A stretch of 64,000 nucleotides of DNA from Nakamurella alba (GTDB lineage Bacteria > Actinomycetota > Actinomycetes > Mycobacteriales > Nakamurellaceae), in NCBI RefSeq assembly GCF_009707545.1, contig NZ_WLYK01000001.1, positions 1,860,001 to 1,924,000 of the forward strand. The letters run 5' to 3'. Shown in pieces: positions 1 through 14,789 of the stretch. How positions within the stretch are numbered: the stretch's first letter is position 1; every line of letters begins with the position of its first letter. The notes under the pieces are model-generated. The model was not told where the DNA came from. It searched no databases and saw nothing but the letters and a program-made list of their open reading frames with translations. The position numbers and the translations under genes were made by a program.

Positions 1-1608
<1,608 letters not shown>

Positions 1609-1840
1609 CTCGTCGGACGCAGATCGTCCGCATTCGGCCGGGACGCACGGTTCGCGGCCCCGGTCGCACCTCACACTGCCCGCACCTGACCCCGGTCATG
1701 CGTCCGGTGGGGGAGCACCACACTAGACAGCGCCTGTTCCGGTCCTGTGACACCGCTGATCGGGGCGTGCCGGTCGGGCCGGGTCGCTGCGGCCGGCGGA
1801 CCGCCCGCGTCGTCCCCCGTCCGGTGTCGGTCGGCTCGAC

Positions 1841-1846
1841 TACCCT
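1841..1846 (+). promoter_or_regulatory. -10 element for a leaderless uvrC transcript
   Basis: TACCCT lies seven bases before the uvrC GTG codon, and no Shine-Dalgarno sequence is present. In actinomycetes a TANNNT hexamer six or seven bases before the start codon marks leaderless transcripts. This is inferred from spacing only. Confidence 0.45.
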
Positions 1847-1853
1847 CGCCCTC

Positions 1854-4049
1854 GTGCCAGATCCCTCGACGTACCGGCCCGCGCCGGGCAGCATCCCGGA
1901 CCAACCAGGGGTCTACAAGTTCCGCGATGCGAGCCGCCGGGTCATCTACGTCGGCAAGGCGAAGAGCCTGCGGCAGCGGTTGAACTCGTACTTCGCCGAC
2001 ATCGTCGGCCTGCACCCACGGACCGCGCGGATGGTCACCACCGCGGCGTCGGTCGAGTGGACCGTGGTGACCACCGAGGTCGAGGCGCTGCAGCTCGAGT
2101 ACAACTGGATCAAGGAGTTCGACCCGCGGTTCAACGTCCGGTACCGGGACGACAAGTCCTACCCGGAGCTGGCGGTCACCGTCGGCGAGGAGTTCCCGCG
2201 GCTGCAGGTGATGCGCGGGCCGCACCGCAAGGGCGTCCGCTACTTCGGTCCGTACGCCCACGCCTGGGCGATCCGGGAGACCCTCGACCTCCTGCTGAGG
2301 GTGTTCCCGGCCCGGACCTGCTCGGCCGGCGTGTTCAAGCGCTCGCAGCAGATCGGCCGGCCCTGCCTGCTGGGCTACATCGGCAAGTGCTCGGCGCCCT
2401 GCACCGGTGCGGTCAGCCCCGAGCAGCACCGCGAGATCGTCGACTCCTTCTGCGATTTCATGGCGGGCAAGGCCGACCCGATGATCCGCAAGCTGGAGAA
2501 GGAGATGGCCGGCGCCTCCGCAGAGCTGGACTTCGAGCGGGCCGCCCGGCTGCGGGACGACCTCGGCGCCATCCGGCGGGCGGTGGAGAAGCAGGCGGTG
2601 GTGTTCGGCGACGGCACCGATGCGGACGTCGTCGGCATCAAGGCCGACGAACTGCTGGCCAGCGTGCAGGTCTTCCACGTCCGCGGCGGCCGGGTCCGCG
2701 GCCAGCGGGGCTGGATCGTCGACGTCGACGAGGAGACGGCCGCCGGTCTCGAGCGCGACGAGGTGACCGGTGCGCAGGTGAGTGCGGCCGACTCGGCGCA
2801 GTCCGAGGGCGCCGCCCGGCTGGTGGAGAACTTCCTGCTGCAGTTCTACGGACGCAGGGTGCTCGACGACCCGTCGGCCGGCCGCAGCGCCGTGCCGCGG
2901 GAGATCCTGGTGCCGGTGCTGCCGGCCGATGCCGACGGCGTCGCCGAGTGGCTGTCCGGCCTGCGCGGGTCCCGGGTGTCGCTCCGGGTGGCGCAGCGCG
3001 GGGACAAGCGCGCGCTGGCCGAGACGGTGGAGCGCAACGCCGCCGAGGCACTGGCGCAGCACCGGCTGAAGCGGGCCAGCGACCTGACCGCACGGTCCGC
3101 CGCGCTGTCCGAGGTGGCCTCGACGCTGGGCATGGACACCGCTCCGCTGCGGATCGAGTGCATCGACATCTCGCACGTCCAGGGCACCGACGTGGTCGCC
3201 TCGCTGGTGGTCTTCGAGGACGGTCTGGCCAAGCGGAGCGACTACCGCAAGTTCGCCATCCGCGACCGCCCGGGCGACGACGTCGCCTCGATCGCCGAGG
3301 TGGTGCGGCGCCGTTTCTCGCACGGCCGCGCCACCCCGCCACCGGAGGACGCCCCGCCACCGGACGAGCCGGACACCGTGGCAGCACAGCAGGCCGAGCA
3401 GCAGCCCGAGCACCGGCCGGGCATCGACCCGGACACCGGCCGGGTCCGCCGGTTCGCCTACCCGCCGCAGCTGCTGGTGGTCGACGGCGGCGCACCGCAG
3501 GTGAACGCGGCGGCGGCGGTGCTGACCGATCTGGGGATCGCCGACGTGACGGTGTGCGGGCTGGCGAAGCGGCTGGAGGAGGTCTGGTTGCCCGGCCAGG
3601 ACGACCCGGTGATCTTCCCGCGGACCAGCGAGGCGCTGTACCTGTTGCAGCGGCTGCGCGACGAGGCGCACCGGTTCGCCATCACCTACCACCGCAGCAA
3701 GCGGTCGAAGTCGATGATCGTCTCGGCGCTGGACGGGATCCCGGGGCTGGGCCAGACCCGGCGTTCGGCCCTGCTGCAGCACTTCGGGTCGGTGACCGAA
3801 CTGCGCAAGGCCACCGTGGACCAGATCGCGGAGGTGCCGGGGTTCGGTGCCCGCACAGCGGCGACCGTGCACGGCGCGCTGCATGCCGAGGACGCACCGC
3901 CCGCCGACACCACGCCCTCCGACACCACGGCCGCCGGCGTCACGGCCGCCGGGGCCACCGCGGGCGACGGGGAGCCGGGGGAACATCCGGCTGCGGACGA
4001 CGTCGCGGCCGTTCAGGAGGAGACGCACCATGTCGCCAGTTCCGCCTGA
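1854..4049 (+). CDS. uvrC: UvrABC system protein C
   Basis: Dual-incision nuclease of nucleotide excision repair, 731 residues. The GIY-YIG domain is at the N-terminus (PGVYKF, then IYVGKAKSL, residues about 18-45). The UVR motif for UvrB binding ([14 protein letters not shown]) is near 225, the RNase H-like endonuclease core begins at [11 protein letters not shown] near 435, and helix-hairpin-helix segments ([11 protein letters not shown]) begin near 625. An acidic, Pro/Gln-rich insert around 490-520 and a Thr/Ala-rich tail after about 685 make it longer than the 600-residue E. coli protein. The GTG at 1854 was chosen because homology begins there; the longer upstream frame has no family resemblance. 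The 3' end overlaps rapZ by 20 bases. Confidence 0.96.
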   Translation: MPDPSTYRPAPGSIPDQPGVYKFRDASRRVIYVGKAKSLRQRLNSYFADIVGLHPRTARMVTTAASVEWTVVTTEVEALQLEYNWIKEFDPRFNVRYRDDKSYPELAVTVGEEFPRLQVMRGPHRKGVRYFGPYAHAWAIRETLDLLLRVFPARTCSAGVFKRSQQIGRPCLLGYIGKCSAPCTGAVSPEQHREIVDSFCDFMAGKADPMIRKLEKEMAGASAELDFERAARLRDDLGAIRRAVEKQAVVFGDGTDADVVGIKADELLASVQVFHVRGGRVRGQRGWIVDVDEETAAGLERDEVTGAQVSAADSAQSEGAARLVENFLLQFYGRRVLDDPSAGRSAVPREILVPVLPADADGVAEWLSGLRGSRVSLRVAQRGDKRALAETVERNAAEALAQHRLKRASDLTARSAALSEVASTLGMDTAPLRIECIDISHVQGTDVVASLVVFEDGLAKRSDYRKFAIRDRPGDDVASIAEVVRRRFSHGRATPPPEDAPPPDEPDTVAAQQAEQQPEHRPGIDPDTGRVRRFAYPPQLLVVDGGAPQVNAAAAVLTDLGIADVTVCGLAKRLEEVWLPGQDDPVIFPRTSEALYLLQRLRDEAHRFAITYHRSKRSKSMIVSALDGIPGLGQTRRSALLQHFGSVTELRKATVDQIAEVPGFGARTAATVHGALHAEDAPPADTTPSDTTAAGVTAAGATAGDGEPGEHPAADDVAAVQEETHHVASSA

Positions 4050-5022
4050 GGCCGTACCTTCGGGGCCGGGCCAGGATCCCGGCACGCGCTCCGTGGCGGA
4101 TCCGGACGTCGGCGCCGGCGAGCACGCCGACGGCGGGCGGGCGACCGGTGACCGCACCGACCTCACGGGTATCGAGGTGGCGATCGTCTCCGGGCTGTCC
4201 GGTGCCGGCCGGTCGACGGCGGCGAAGTGCCTCGAGGACTCCGGCTGGTTCGTGGTCGACAACCTCCCGCCGAACCTGATCGCCACCATGGTCGACCTGG
4301 GGGCGGGGGCCAGCGGCCGGGTGACCCGGATGGCAGTGGTGCTCGACGTCCGGTCCCGGGCGTTCACCGAGGACCTCGCGTCGGTGATCAAGGACCTGGA
4401 CGCCCGGGGCTACCGCCCGCGGCTGCTGTTCCTGGAGGCCAGCGACGCCACCCTGATCCGGCGGTACGAGGCCAACCGGCGGGAGCATCCGCTGCAGGGC
4501 GGCGGCCGGCTGGTCGACGGTCTCGCCGCCGAGCGCACCCTGCTGGAAGGGCTGCGCCGTGAGGCCGACGTCATCATCGACACCAGCAACCTGTCCGTGC
4601 ACCAGCTGCGGGCCGAGATCGAGCGCAGCTTCGCCGAGGGCCCGCGCCGCTCCTCGCTCACGGTGCTGAGCTTCGGCTACAAGTACGGGCTGCCGCTGGA
4701 CGCGGACCTGGTGGTCGACATGCGGTTCCTGCCCAACCCGTTCTGGATCCCCGAGCTGCGCGACCTGACCGGGCGGGACCCGGCGGTCCGCGACTACGTG
4801 CTGTCGCAGGAGGGCGCGGCCGAGTTCCTCGACCGCTACACCGGTCTGCTCGACCTGGTGGGTGGCGGGTTCCGGCGCGAGGGCAAGCGCTACCTGACCC
4901 TGGCCGTCGGCTGCACCGGCGGGAAGCACCGCTCGGTCGCGGTCGCCGAGGAGCTCGCCCGCAGGCTCGGCTCCGACACGCTGTCGGTGCGGGTCGCGCA
5001 CCGCGACCTGGGGCGCGAGTGA
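4030..5022 (+). CDS. rapZ: RNase adapter protein RapZ
   Basis: P-loop nucleotide-binding protein, 330 residues. In E. coli RapZ delivers the small RNA GlmZ to RNase E. The actinobacterial role is less clear, but the gene always sits with yvcK and whiA. The Walker A segment GLSGAGRST (about residues 55-63) has Arg where the canonical motif has Lys. The conserved C-terminal motif [17 protein letters not shown] is near 294. The ATG at 4030 is set by a strong AGGAGGAG site just upstream, inside uvrC. The first 40 residues are acidic, Gly/Pro-rich and poorly conserved. The stop overlaps the yvcK start by four bases (GTGA), which implies translational coupling. Confidence 0.95.
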   Translation: MSPVPPEAVPSGPGQDPGTRSVADPDVGAGEHADGGRATGDRTDLTGIEVAIVSGLSGAGRSTAAKCLEDSGWFVVDNLPPNLIATMVDLGAGASGRVTRMAVVLDVRSRAFTEDLASVIKDLDARGYRPRLLFLEASDATLIRRYEANRREHPLQGGGRLVDGLAAERTLLEGLRREADVIIDTSNLSVHQLRAEIERSFAEGPRRSSLTVLSFGYKYGLPLDADLVVDMRFLPNPFWIPELRDLTGRDPAVRDYVLSQEGAAEFLDRYTGLLDLVGGGFRREGKRYLTLAVGCTGGKHRSVAVAEELARRLGSDTLSVRVAHRDLGRE

Positions 5023-5975
5023 GCACCACGACACCGCCGGCCCGGGTGGTCGCCCTGGGCGGCGGTCACGGTCTGCACGCGATGCTCGGTGCGCTGGCCC
5101 TGCTCGACGACGTCGACATCACCGCCGTCGTGACGGTGGCCGACGACGGCGGCTCGTCCGGCCGGCTGCGCCGCGAGGTGCCGGGCATCGTGCCGCCGGG
5201 GGACCTGCGGATGGCGCTGGCCGCCCTCGCCGCCCCGGACGACCGCGGCGAGCTCTGGGCCCGGACCTTCCAGCACCGGTTCACCGGCGAGGGTGCGCTG
5301 ACCGGGCACCCGGTCGGCAACCTCCTGCTGGTCGGGCTGACCCAGGTGCTCGGCGACCCGGTCGCCGCACTGGACGCCGCCGGGGCGCTGCTGGGCGCGC
5401 GCGGCCGCGTGCTGCCGATGTCCACCGTGCCGCTGGAGATCGTGGCCGACGTGGCCGGGGTCGACGCGGACCCGCGGGACGTCCGGCGGATCCGCGGTCA
5501 GGTCGCTGTCGCCTCGACGCCCGGACGCGTCCGGTCGGTGGCCGTCGAACCGGCCGACGCGGAGGTCTGCCCGGCGGCGGCCGACGCCATCGCCGCGGCG
5601 GACCTGGTGATCCTCGGCCCGGGATCCTGGTTCACCAGCGTGCTGCCGCACCTGTTGCTGCCGGGTCTGCGACTGGCCCTGGAGAAGACCGGGGCGCACC
5701 GGCTGGTGGTGCTGAACCTGGCACCGCAGCCGGGGGAGACCGAGGGGTTCTCGCCGGAGCAGCACCTGGACGTACTCTCAGCACACGCTCCGACGTTCCG
5801 GATCGACACCGTGCTGGCCGACACCGACGCGGTGGCCCTGCCCGGGCGGCTGTCCGCCGCGGCGGGGGACAGGGGTGCCCGGCTGGACCTGGCAGGCATC
5901 GCCGTGCCCGGTGCGCCGCGCCACGATCCACCCGCACTGGCCCGTGCTCTCCGGCGGGTGCTCGACCGGCTCTGA
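5019..5975 (+). CDS. YvcK/CofD-like UDP-GlcNAc-binding protein
   Basis: A 318-residue member of the YvcK/CofD-like family, which in Bacillus and Mycobacterium (CuvA) binds UDP-sugars and is needed for gluconeogenic growth and cell-wall homeostasis. The N-terminal motif VVALGGGHGLHAML binds nucleotide and DDGGSSGRLR follows. LGPGSWFTSVLPHLLLPGL near residue 205 is another family hallmark. The GTG start overlaps the rapZ stop. The gene lies in the usual rapZ-yvcK-whiA order. It is not the F420 enzyme CofD, which is a distant homologue. Confidence 0.93.
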   Translation: MSTTTPPARVVALGGGHGLHAMLGALALLDDVDITAVVTVADDGGSSGRLRREVPGIVPPGDLRMALAALAAPDDRGELWARTFQHRFTGEGALTGHPVGNLLLVGLTQVLGDPVAALDAAGALLGARGRVLPMSTVPLEIVADVAGVDADPRDVRRIRGQVAVASTPGRVRSVAVEPADAEVCPAAADAIAAADLVILGPGSWFTSVLPHLLLPGLRLALEKTGAHRLVVLNLAPQPGETEGFSPEQHLDVLSAHAPTFRIDTVLADTDAVALPGRLSAAAGDRGARLDLAGIAVPGAPRHDPPALARALRRVLDRL

Positions 5976-6108
5976 CCAGCAGGGACGGTCCGGCCCGGCA
6001 GGGAGCCCAGCACCACCCGAACACCGCCGGTCCCGGACCGGCACACACCGAACACGAGGCGCCGACGGGCGCGATGCACGCAGCGAGAACTGAGGAGATG
6101 GTGCCCGG

Positions 6109-8467
<2,359 letters not shown>

Positions 8468-8488
8468 CCGCGCGCTGAACAAGCACTG

Positions 8489-8541
8489 ATGCGTCGCGGG
8501 TGGCGCCGGTCCCGAACGGGACGGCACCACCCGCGACGCAT
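8489..8541 (+). terminator. Long hairpin between gap and pgk
   Basis: Perfect 15-bp arms (8489-8503 and 8527-8541, ATGCGTCGCGGGTGG and its complement) enclose a second 6-bp stem (GTCCCG-AA-CGGGAC, 8509-8522). No T-run follows, as is common for GC-rich actinobacterial terminators. It could terminate transcription, attenuate it, or protect the gap mRNA 3' end. Confidence 0.7.
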
Positions 8542-8630
8542 GTCCGGGTCCGGCCACCGCAGGACCGGACCCGGCCTCCGGGCCCGGACGGCCCACTCCC
8601 TCCTCCCGACGCCGTAGGAGCACACCGAAC

Positions 8631-9827
8631 GTGAACACCCTCGACGACCTGCTCGCCGCCGGGATCAGCGGCCGCACGGTCCTGGTCCGCGCCGACCTGA
8701 ACGTGCCGCTGGACGGCGCGACCATCACCGACGACGGCCGGATCCGCGCGTCGCTGCCCACCCTGCAGGCGCTGGCCGGCGCCGGCGCCAAGGTGGTCGT
8801 CACCGCGCACCTGGGCCGCCCGAAGGGCGCCCCGGAGGAGAAGTACTCGCTGGCACCGGTCGCCGCCCGGCTGACCGAGCTGTTCGACGGGACCGTCGCG
8901 TTCGCCACCGACCTGGTCGGGGAGTCTGCCCACGCCGTGGTCGGCGGGCTGGCCGACGGTTCGCTCGCGCTGCTGGAGAACGTGCGCTTCGACGCCCGGG
9001 AGACCAGCAAGGACGCCGCCGAGCGCGGCGAGCTGGCCGACGCGCTGGTCGCACTCGTCGGCCCCGACGCCGCCTTCGTCAGCGACGGCTTCGGCGTGGT
9101 CCACCGCAAGCAGGCCTCCGTCTACGACGTCGCCGAGCGGCTGCCGCACTACGCCGGTTACCTGGTGTCCGCGGAGACCGCCGTGCTGCGCAAGCTCACC
9201 GACGCCCCGGACCGGCCCTATGTCGTGGTGCTCGGCGGCTCGAAGGTGTCGGACAAGCTCGGCGTCATCACCTCGCTGCTGCCGCAGGTCGACCAGCTGC
9301 TGATCGGCGGCGGGATGGCCTACACCTTCCTGGCCGCCCAGGGCCACGGCGTCGGCACCTCGCTGCTGCAGGCCGACCAGGTCGACACCTGCCGCGCGCT
9401 GCTCGAGGGCAACGCCGACAAGATCGTGCTGCCCACCGACGTCGTCATCGCCGACGCCTTCGCCGCGGACGCGAACAGCCAGGTCGTCGCCGCCGACGCC
9501 ATCCCGGACGGCTGGATGGGCCTGGACATCGGCCCCGATTCCCGGGCCGCGTTCTCGGCCGTCGTGTCGGCCGCCGGCACCGTCTTCTGGAACGGCCCGG
9601 TCGGCGTCTTCGAGATGCCGGCGTTCGCCGAGGGCACCCGCGCGGTGGCCGAGGCCATCGCCGCCGCACCGTCCTTCTCCGTGGTCGGGGGTGGCGACTC
9701 CGCCGCCGCCGTCCGCACGCTCGGGGTGGACGAGGCCGGCTTCACCCACATCTCCACCGGCGGCGGCGCCTCGCTGGAGTACCTCGAGGGCAAGGAACTC
9801 CCCGGCCTGTCCGTCCTCGGCTCCTGA
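8631..9827 (+). CDS. pgk: Phosphoglycerate kinase
   Basis: Converts 1,3-bisphosphoglycerate and ADP to 3-phosphoglycerate and ATP. The 398 residues match the family length. Seen: [12 protein letters not shown] at the N-terminus, the hinge-region motif [15 protein letters not shown] near 200, and the nucleotide-binding loop [13 protein letters not shown] near 350. GTG start, with GTAGGAGCACACC upstream serving as ribosome binding site. It lies between gap and tpiA, with 163 bp separating it from gap (hairpin-containing) and 92 bp from tpiA. Confidence 0.98.
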   Translation: MNTLDDLLAAGISGRTVLVRADLNVPLDGATITDDGRIRASLPTLQALAGAGAKVVVTAHLGRPKGAPEEKYSLAPVAARLTELFDGTVAFATDLVGESAHAVVGGLADGSLALLENVRFDARETSKDAAERGELADALVALVGPDAAFVSDGFGVVHRKQASVYDVAERLPHYAGYLVSAETAVLRKLTDAPDRPYVVVLGGSKVSDKLGVITSLLPQVDQLLIGGGMAYTFLAAQGHGVGTSLLQADQVDTCRALLEGNADKIVLPTDVVIADAFAADANSQVVAADAIPDGWMGLDIGPDSRAAFSAVVSAAGTVFWNGPVGVFEMPAFAEGTRAVAEAIAAAPSFSVVGGGDSAAAVRTLGVDEAGFTHISTGGGASLEYLEGKELPGLSVLGS

Positions 9828-9919
9828 CGACCGCCGACGCGTCCTGACGCCCGGTCACCGCACCGGCTACCCAGTCCCGCATCCGCACCCGCACCTGCCC
9901 GACCCGGAGGTCGAACCAC

Positions 9920-10702
9920 ATGTCCCGCACGTTGCTCATCGCCGGCAACTGGAAGATGAACCTCAACCACCTCGAGGCCATCGCCCTGACCCAGAAGATC
10001 GTCTTCACCCTGCCGGAGAAGTACCTGGACAAGGTCGAGGTCGCGGTCATCCCGCCGTTCACCGACCTGCGGTCGGTGCAGACCCTGGTCGACGGCGACA
10101 AGCTGAAGGTCGTCTACGGCGCGCAGGACCTGTCCGCGCACGACTCCGGCGCCTACACCGGTGAGATCTCCGGCTCGATGCTGGCCAAGCTCGGCTGCAC
10201 CTACGTGCTGGTCGGCCACTCGGAGCGGCGCGAGTACCACGCCGAGACCGACGAGCTGCTGGCCCGCAAGGTTGATGCCGCGTACCGGCACGGACTCGTC
10301 CCGCTGCTCTGCGTGGGCGAGGGCCTGGAGGTCCGCGAGGCCGGCGACCAGGTGTCGCACTCGGTGAACCAGCTGCTGGCCGCGCTGGTCAACGTCACCC
10401 CCGAGCAGGCCGCGTCGCTGGTGCTGGCCTACGAGCCGGTCTGGGCGATCGGCACCGGCCGGGTCGCCACCCCGGCCGACGCGCAGGAGGTGTGCGGTGC
10501 ACTCCGGGCCGCCCTCGCCGAGAAGTACGGCACCGAGATCGCCGACGGCACCCGGATCCTCTACGGCGGCTCGGTGAAGTCCGGCAACGTGGCCGAGATC
10601 GTCGCCCAGCCCGACGTCGACGGGGCCCTGGTCGGCGGCGCCTCGCTGGACGGCGCGGAGTTCGCGTCGCTGGTCGCCAACTCGGTGGGCATCCTGCCGT
10701 GA
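9920..10702 (+). CDS. tpiA: Triosephosphate isomerase
   Basis: Interconverts dihydroxyacetone phosphate and glyceraldehyde 3-phosphate. The 260-residue TIM barrel shows all catalytic elements: AGNWKMN with the Lys near residue 12, VGHSERR with the electrophilic His, [11 protein letters not shown] with the catalytic Glu, and the phosphate-binding [11 protein letters not shown]. The start ATG is preceded by CCCGGAGGTCGAACCAC. Third gene of the gap-pgk-tpiA cluster. Confidence 0.98.
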   Translation: MSRTLLIAGNWKMNLNHLEAIALTQKIVFTLPEKYLDKVEVAVIPPFTDLRSVQTLVDGDKLKVVYGAQDLSAHDSGAYTGEISGSMLAKLGCTYVLVGHSERREYHAETDELLARKVDAAYRHGLVPLLCVGEGLEVREAGDQVSHSVNQLLAALVNVTPEQAASLVLAYEPVWAIGTGRVATPADAQEVCGALRAALAEKYGTEIADGTRILYGGSVKSGNVAEIVAQPDVDGALVGGASLDGAEFASLVANSVGILP

Positions 10703-10890
10703 CCGGCTGCAGGCACCGGGTGCTCCCGCTGCGCCCGGTGCAGGCCTCCCGGGTGCCGGGCGGCGGACGGCGGTCCCGTCCTGCCGGTGGTGACCGGCGT
10801 CATGCCCTAGACTCGGTGACCGCACCGTCCCCGGTCGCCCGGGTCGCCTGCCGTCCGACCGTTCACCGTCTGCACGTCCGATAGGTCCCG

Positions 10891-11124
10891 ATGAAACTGT
10901 TCCTCGACATCCTGCTCATCGTCACCAGCATCGCGCTGATGGCGCTGATCCTGCTGCACCGCGGCAAGGGTGGCGGCCTGTCGTCCATGTTCGGCGGTTC
11001 GATGCAGTCGTCGCTGTCCGGGTCCTCCGTGGTGGAGCGCAACCTGGACCGGCTGACCCTGTTCGTCGCGTTGATCTGGGTCATCTCGATCATCGGTATC
11101 GGCCTGCTGCTCAAGGTCGGCTGA
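10891..11124 (+). CDS. secG: Preprotein translocase subunit SecG
   Basis: Small auxiliary subunit of the SecYEG channel, 77 residues with two membrane helices (about 2-22 and 52-75). Between them is the conserved HRGKGGGLSSMFGG loop. Position directly after tpiA is typical for actinobacteria. A possible -10 (TAGACT) lies about 80 bp upstream, so independent transcription is possible. rbpA starts six bases after its stop. Confidence 0.95.
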   Translation: MKLFLDILLIVTSIALMALILLHRGKGGGLSSMFGGSMQSSLSGSSVVERNLDRLTLFVALIWVISIIGIGLLLKVG

Positions 11125-11130
11125 CCGGTC

Positions 11131-11472
11131 ATGGCCGCCGGCAATCCGATCCGTGGCTCCCGGGTGGGGGCCGGCCGGATGGGCGAGGCGGACCGGGGTG
11201 AGCTCGCCCCGCGCCGGCGCCTCGAGTTCTTCTGCGCGAACGGCCACACCACCAGGGTGTCCTTCGCCGCCGAGGCCGAGGTACCGGACCACTGGGACTG
11301 CCCGACCTGCGGCCTGCCCGGCGGCCGGGACGCGGCCACCCCGCCGCCGGCCCCGCGCAACGAGCCCTACAAGACACACCTCGCCTACGTGAAGGAACGC
11401 CGCACCGACGAGGACGGCGAGGCCCTGCTGGCGGAGGCCCTGGCCAAGCTGGCCGAGCGCCGCGGGCGGTAG
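11131..11472 (+). CDS. rbpA: RNA polymerase-binding protein RbpA
   Basis: Actinobacterial transcription activator of 113 residues that binds sigma region 2 and stabilises the open complex. The N-terminal [19 protein letters not shown] tail is the family's basic start. A Cys pair set (CANGH, then CPTCG) forms the zinc-ribbon-like core, and the sigma-interaction helix [19 protein letters not shown] is near the C-terminus. It follows secG so closely that both must share a transcript. RbpA also affects rifampicin sensitivity, which is worth noting because two HelD-type genes lie in the same window. Confidence 0.97.
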   Translation: MAAGNPIRGSRVGAGRMGEADRGELAPRRRLEFFCANGHTTRVSFAAEAEVPDHWDCPTCGLPGGRDAATPPPAPRNEPYKTHLAYVKERRTDEDGEALLAEALAKLAERRGR

Positions 11473-11530
11473 CACCGGTCGACCCGGCTGATCGCCCGGG
11501 TCACGGGCCGGGGCGGGTTCCACCGCGATC

Positions 11531-11543
11531 GCCCCGACGGGGC
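11531..11543 (+). terminator. Short GC hairpin between convergent rbpA and acetyltransferase
   Basis: GCCCC-GAC-GGGGC, a 5-bp stem with a 3-nt loop, lies between the converging 3' ends. It is a possible bidirectional terminator but too small to be certain. Confidence 0.35.
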
Positions 11544-11546
11544 ACC

Positions 11547-12050
11547 TCAGAGTGCGCGCAGCATCCGGGTGTTGCCCAGGGTGTTCGGCTTCACGTACGG
11601 CAGGTCCAGGAACTCGGCGACGCCGGCGTCGTAGGACCGGCGGAGCTCGGAACGGGCCTGCGCGGTGAGATCCAGCTCGGCGATCGGCGCGAACCCCAGG
11701 CCGGCGAAGAAGGACACCTCGAAGGTCAGCACGAAGAGCCGGGTGAGGTCCATGCGGCGGGCCTCGTCGATGACCGCCTCGCAGAGCGCCCGGCCGATCC
11801 CGCGCCCGCGCACGGCGGGATCGGTGGCCACGGTGCGGATCTCACCCAGGTCCTCCCAGAGCACGTGCAGCGCACCGCAGCTCATCACCTCGCCGCGGAA
11901 CTCGGCCACCCAGAACTCGGTGACGTCCTCGAAGAGGTTCGCCAGCGTCTTCTCCAGCAGGATCGGGCCGGCGTAGAAGTCCACCAGCTGCTTGATCCGC
12001 CGCACGTCGCCGACCCTGGCCCGCCGGACCAGCGGGATGTCGGGGTTCAC
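11547..12050 (-). CDS. GNAT amino-acid N-acetyltransferase (ArgA-like)
   Basis: A 167-residue GNAT enzyme resembling the short, stand-alone N-acetylglutamate synthase of mycobacteria (Rv2747), which sits in the same neighbourhood of pgsA and clgR. Acetyl-CoA binding motif A is [20 protein letters not shown]. The N-terminus [23 protein letters not shown] and the C-terminal [16 protein letters not shown] are family features. The GTG at 12050 was preferred over an ATG 17 codons upstream because the extra residues look unrelated and the remaining leader is short. It is divergent from rimO (78 bp). Role in the first arginine biosynthesis step is inferred from homology. Confidence 0.85.
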   Translation of the reverse strand: MNPDIPLVRRARVGDVRRIKQLVDFYAGPILLEKTLANLFEDVTEFWVAEFRGEVMSCGALHVLWEDLGEIRTVATDPAVRGRGIGRALCEAVIDEARRMDLTRLFVLTFEVSFFAGLGFAPIAELDLTAQARSELRRSYDAGVAEFLDLPYVKPNTLGNTRMLRAL

Positions 12051-12115
12051 TGCGCACTCACGAGCCGCAACGTTAGGGCATGCCCGTGTCGGCAGTGGCA
12101 CCCTTTCCGGACCGT

Positions 12116-12121
12116 TAGGCT
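12116..12121 (+). promoter_or_regulatory. -10 element for a leaderless rimO transcript
   Basis: TAGGCT lies seven bases before the rimO GTG, and no Shine-Dalgarno sequence is present. Same logic as for uvrC and thyA. Confidence 0.4.
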
Positions 12122-12128
12122 CCTACCT

Positions 12129-13610
12129 GTGAGTTCCGCGCCGTCCGTCTCGTTGGTGACGCTCGGGTGTGCGCGCAACGAGGTCGACTCCTCCGAGATC
12201 GCGGGCCGGCTCGCCGGTGGCGGGTACCGGTTGGTCGAGGAGGGCGCTCCCGCCGACCTCGTCGTGGTGAACACCTGTGCCTTCGTCGCCAGCGCCAAGA
12301 AGGACTCCATCGACACCCTGCTGGCCGCCGCCGACACCGGCGCGAAGGTCGTCGCCGTCGGCTGCCTCGCCGAGCGCTACGGCAAGGAGTTGGCCGAGGC
12401 CCTGCCGGAGGCCGACGCCGTCCTCGGCTTCGACGCCTATCCCGAGCTCGGCGCGCTGCTGGAGGACGTGCTGGACGGGCACCGCCCGGCCTCGCACACC
12501 CCGGTCGACCGCCGGACCCTGCTGCCGATCTCACCGGTGAACCGGCCGGCCGCCGCGACCGCCGTCTCCGTCCCGGGGCACGCCGCCGGCGGACGGGCAC
12601 CGGGCGGGCACGCACCGTCCGGCACCGCCGCCGGGCCGCTGCTCACCCGCAAGCTGCTGCACGCCGGTCCGGTGGCTCCGCTCAAGATCGCCTCCGGCTG
12701 CGACCGGCGCTGCACCTTCTGCGCGATCCCGGCCTTCCGCGGCAGCTTCGTCTCCCGCCCGGCGGCCGACATCGTCGCTGAGGCGCACTGGCTGGCCGGT
12801 CAGGGTGTCCGGGAGATCGTCCTGGTCAGCGAGAACTCCACCTCCTACGGCAAGGACCTGCGCGAGGACCGGCCGCTGGAGCGGCTGCTGGTCGAGCTGG
12901 CAGGCGTCCCGGGGATCATCCGCACCCGGCTCAGCTACCTGCAGCCCGCCGAGACCCGGCCGGGCCTGGTCACCACGCTGGCCACCACCCCCGGGATCGC
13001 CGCCTACTACGACATGTCCTTCCAGCACGCGTCCGAGCCGCTGCTGCGCCGGATGAAGCGGTTCGGCTCCCGCGAGTCCTTCCTGGAGCTGACCCGGAGC
13101 ATCCGGGCGCAGGCACCGGAGGCCGGGATTCGGTCCAACGTGATCGTCGGGTTCCCGGGGGAGTCCGAGCACGACCTGGCCGAGCTGGAGGCGTTCCTGG
13201 TCGGCGCCCGGATGGACGCCGTCGGCGTGTTCGGCTACTCCGACGAGGACGGCACCGCGGCCGTCGACCTGGACGGGCACCTGGATCAGGACGTCGTCGA
13301 CGAGCGGGTCGAGCGGATCACCGCGCTGGTCGAGGAGCTGACCGCCCAGCGGGCCGAGGAGCGCATCGGCTCCGAGCTGCTGGTGCTGGTCGACGACCTC
13401 TCCGACGGCGTGGTCGGCCGCGGCGAGCACCAGGCACCGGAGGTCGACGGCGCCACCACGCTGCTGGACGCCGACGGGATCGCCCTCGGCGACCTGGTCC
13501 GGGCCCGCGTGGTCGGGACCGACGGCATCGACCTGGTCGCCGAGCCGCTGGAGGTGCTGCCGGCACCGTCGGTGGACCCGGACCGGCTGCGCGCGGGAGT
13601 GGCCGGCTGA
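12129..13610 (+). CDS. rimO: Ribosomal protein uS12 methylthiotransferase RimO
   Basis: Radical-SAM enzyme that adds a methylthio group to an Asp of ribosomal protein S12; 493 residues. The N-terminal MTTase domain begins [17 protein letters not shown], with cluster Cys near 14. The radical-SAM motif is CDRRCTFC (C-x3-C-x2-C) near 191-199. The C-terminal TRAM domain spans about 425-485. An Ala/Gly/Pro-rich insert near 135-170 separates the first two domains. The GTG at 12129 gives exactly the conserved start. The stop overlaps the pgsA ATG (TGATG). Confidence 0.94.
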   Translation: MSSAPSVSLVTLGCARNEVDSSEIAGRLAGGGYRLVEEGAPADLVVVNTCAFVASAKKDSIDTLLAAADTGAKVVAVGCLAERYGKELAEALPEADAVLGFDAYPELGALLEDVLDGHRPASHTPVDRRTLLPISPVNRPAAATAVSVPGHAAGGRAPGGHAPSGTAAGPLLTRKLLHAGPVAPLKIASGCDRRCTFCAIPAFRGSFVSRPAADIVAEAHWLAGQGVREIVLVSENSTSYGKDLREDRPLERLLVELAGVPGIIRTRLSYLQPAETRPGLVTTLATTPGIAAYYDMSFQHASEPLLRRMKRFGSRESFLELTRSIRAQAPEAGIRSNVIVGFPGESEHDLAELEAFLVGARMDAVGVFGYSDEDGTAAVDLDGHLDQDVVDERVERITALVEELTAQRAEERIGSELLVLVDDLSDGVVGRGEHQAPEVDGATTLLDADGIALGDLVRARVVGTDGIDLVAEPLEVLPAPSVDPDRLRAGVAG

Positions 13611-14203
13611 TGGTCGAGCAGCCGCCGCGGGTCTCACTGGTGAACCTGCCGAACGCGCTCACGGTGCTGCGCCTGATCCTCGTCCCCGTCTTCCTGCTGG
13701 CCCTCTTCGCCGAGGGCGGGCACGACGCGGTCTGGCGGTGGACCGCCTTCCTGGTCTTCGCGGCGGCAGCGATCACCGACCGGTTCGACGGCCACATCGC
13801 CCGCAAGCGCGGGCAGGTCACCGACTTCGGCAAGATCGCCGACCCGATGGCAGACAAGGCCCTCACCGGGTCGGCGCTCGTCGGGTTGTCCATGCTCGGC
13901 GACCTGCCGTGGTGGATCACCGTCACCGTCCTGGTCCGCGAGGTCGGCATCACCCTGCTGCGGTTCGCGGTCATCCGGTACGGCGTCATCGCGGCCAGCC
14001 CCGGCGGCAAGGCCAAGACCCTGCTGCAGATCGTCGCCATCGGGCTGTACGTGATGCCGCTGCCGGACATGCTCGACGTCGTCCGGATGGTGGTCCTCTG
14101 GGTCGCTGTCGCACTCACCGTGCTGACCGGGCTCGACTACCTGGCCCGCGCCGCGTCGCTGGTGTCCCGATCCCGGGACCGCGGGGCGGCCGACCGCCCG
14201 TGA
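13610..14203 (+). CDS. pgsA: CDP-diacylglycerol-glycerol-3-phosphate 3-phosphatidyltransferase
   Basis: Makes phosphatidylglycerophosphate, the precursor of phosphatidylglycerol and cardiolipin, at the cytoplasmic membrane. The protein has 197 residues and several membrane helices. The CDP-alcohol phosphotransferase signature D-x2-DG-x2-AR-x8-G-x3-D-x3-D is complete at residues 57-82. The start overlaps the rimO stop, and the stop overlaps the cinA start (GTGA), so rimO-pgsA-cinA form a coupled operon. The order matches the mycobacterial pgsA3-clgR neighbourhood. Confidence 0.94.
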   Translation: MVEQPPRVSLVNLPNALTVLRLILVPVFLLALFAEGGHDAVWRWTAFLVFAAAAITDRFDGHIARKRGQVTDFGKIADPMADKALTGSALVGLSMLGDLPWWITVTVLVREVGITLLRFAVIRYGVIAASPGGKAKTLLQIVAIGLYVMPLPDMLDVVRMVVLWVAVALTVLTGLDYLARAASLVSRSRDRGAADRP

Positions 14204-14718
14204 CCGGCAGGCCCGCTGCCGCACCCGGTTCCGACCCGGAGCTGCCGGCCCGGGTGATCCGGGCGTTGGCCGGCCGCCGGCTCACCGTTGCCACCGCCGA
14301 ATCGCTGACCGGCGGGCTGCTGGCCGCCACCCTCACCGAGGTGCCCGGCGCGTCGGCGGTCGTCCGCGGCGGTCTGGTGGTCTACGCCACCGATCTGAAG
14401 GCGACGCTGGCCGGGGTGGACCGCGAACTGCTGGACCGCGTCGGCCCGGTCGACCCGGAGGTGGGACGGGCACTGGCGGCCGGCGCCCGCGAGCGGTGCG
14501 GCGCGGACCTGGGCATCGGGCTGACCGGGGTGGCCGGTCCGGACCCGCAGGGCGGTCACCCGGTCGGCACCTGTCACATCGCGCTCGACGGCCCCGTCCC
14601 GGCCCTGACCTCGCTCGGCCCGGCCGACTTCGCCGCACCGGTGTCCCGGGCCGCTGTCCGTGCTGCCTGCGTGACGGCGGCGCTGGACCTGTTGCTGCGC
14701 AGCGTCACCGAGCTCTGA
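14200..14718 (+). CDS. CinA-type nicotinamide-nucleotide amidase
   Basis: A 172-residue protein matching only the C-terminal (PncC) domain of CinA, which deamidates nicotinamide mononucleotide in pyridine-nucleotide recycling. Seen: [24 protein letters not shown] with the catalytic Ser/Thr region, [14 protein letters not shown], and [18 protein letters not shown]. The N-terminal COG1058 domain of full CinA is absent, as in many stand-alone forms. GTG start overlapping the pgsA stop. Confidence 0.9.
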   Translation: MTGRPAAAPGSDPELPARVIRALAGRRLTVATAESLTGGLLAATLTEVPGASAVVRGGLVVYATDLKATLAGVDRELLDRVGPVDPEVGRALAAGARERCGADLGIGLTGVAGPDPQGGHPVGTCHIALDGPVPALTSLGPADFAAPVSRAAVRAACVTAALDLLLRSVTEL

Positions 14719-14789
14719 CCCCCGGGCCTGCCCCGACCGACCGCGCACATCCGACGCGCCGCACCGGAGCCGGATCCGGGACGCCCCGG

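Noticed and set aside
3847-4029. Upstream extension of rapZ to 3847
   Set aside because: The region is the uvrC 3' end in another frame. The strong ribosome site before 4030 decides the start.
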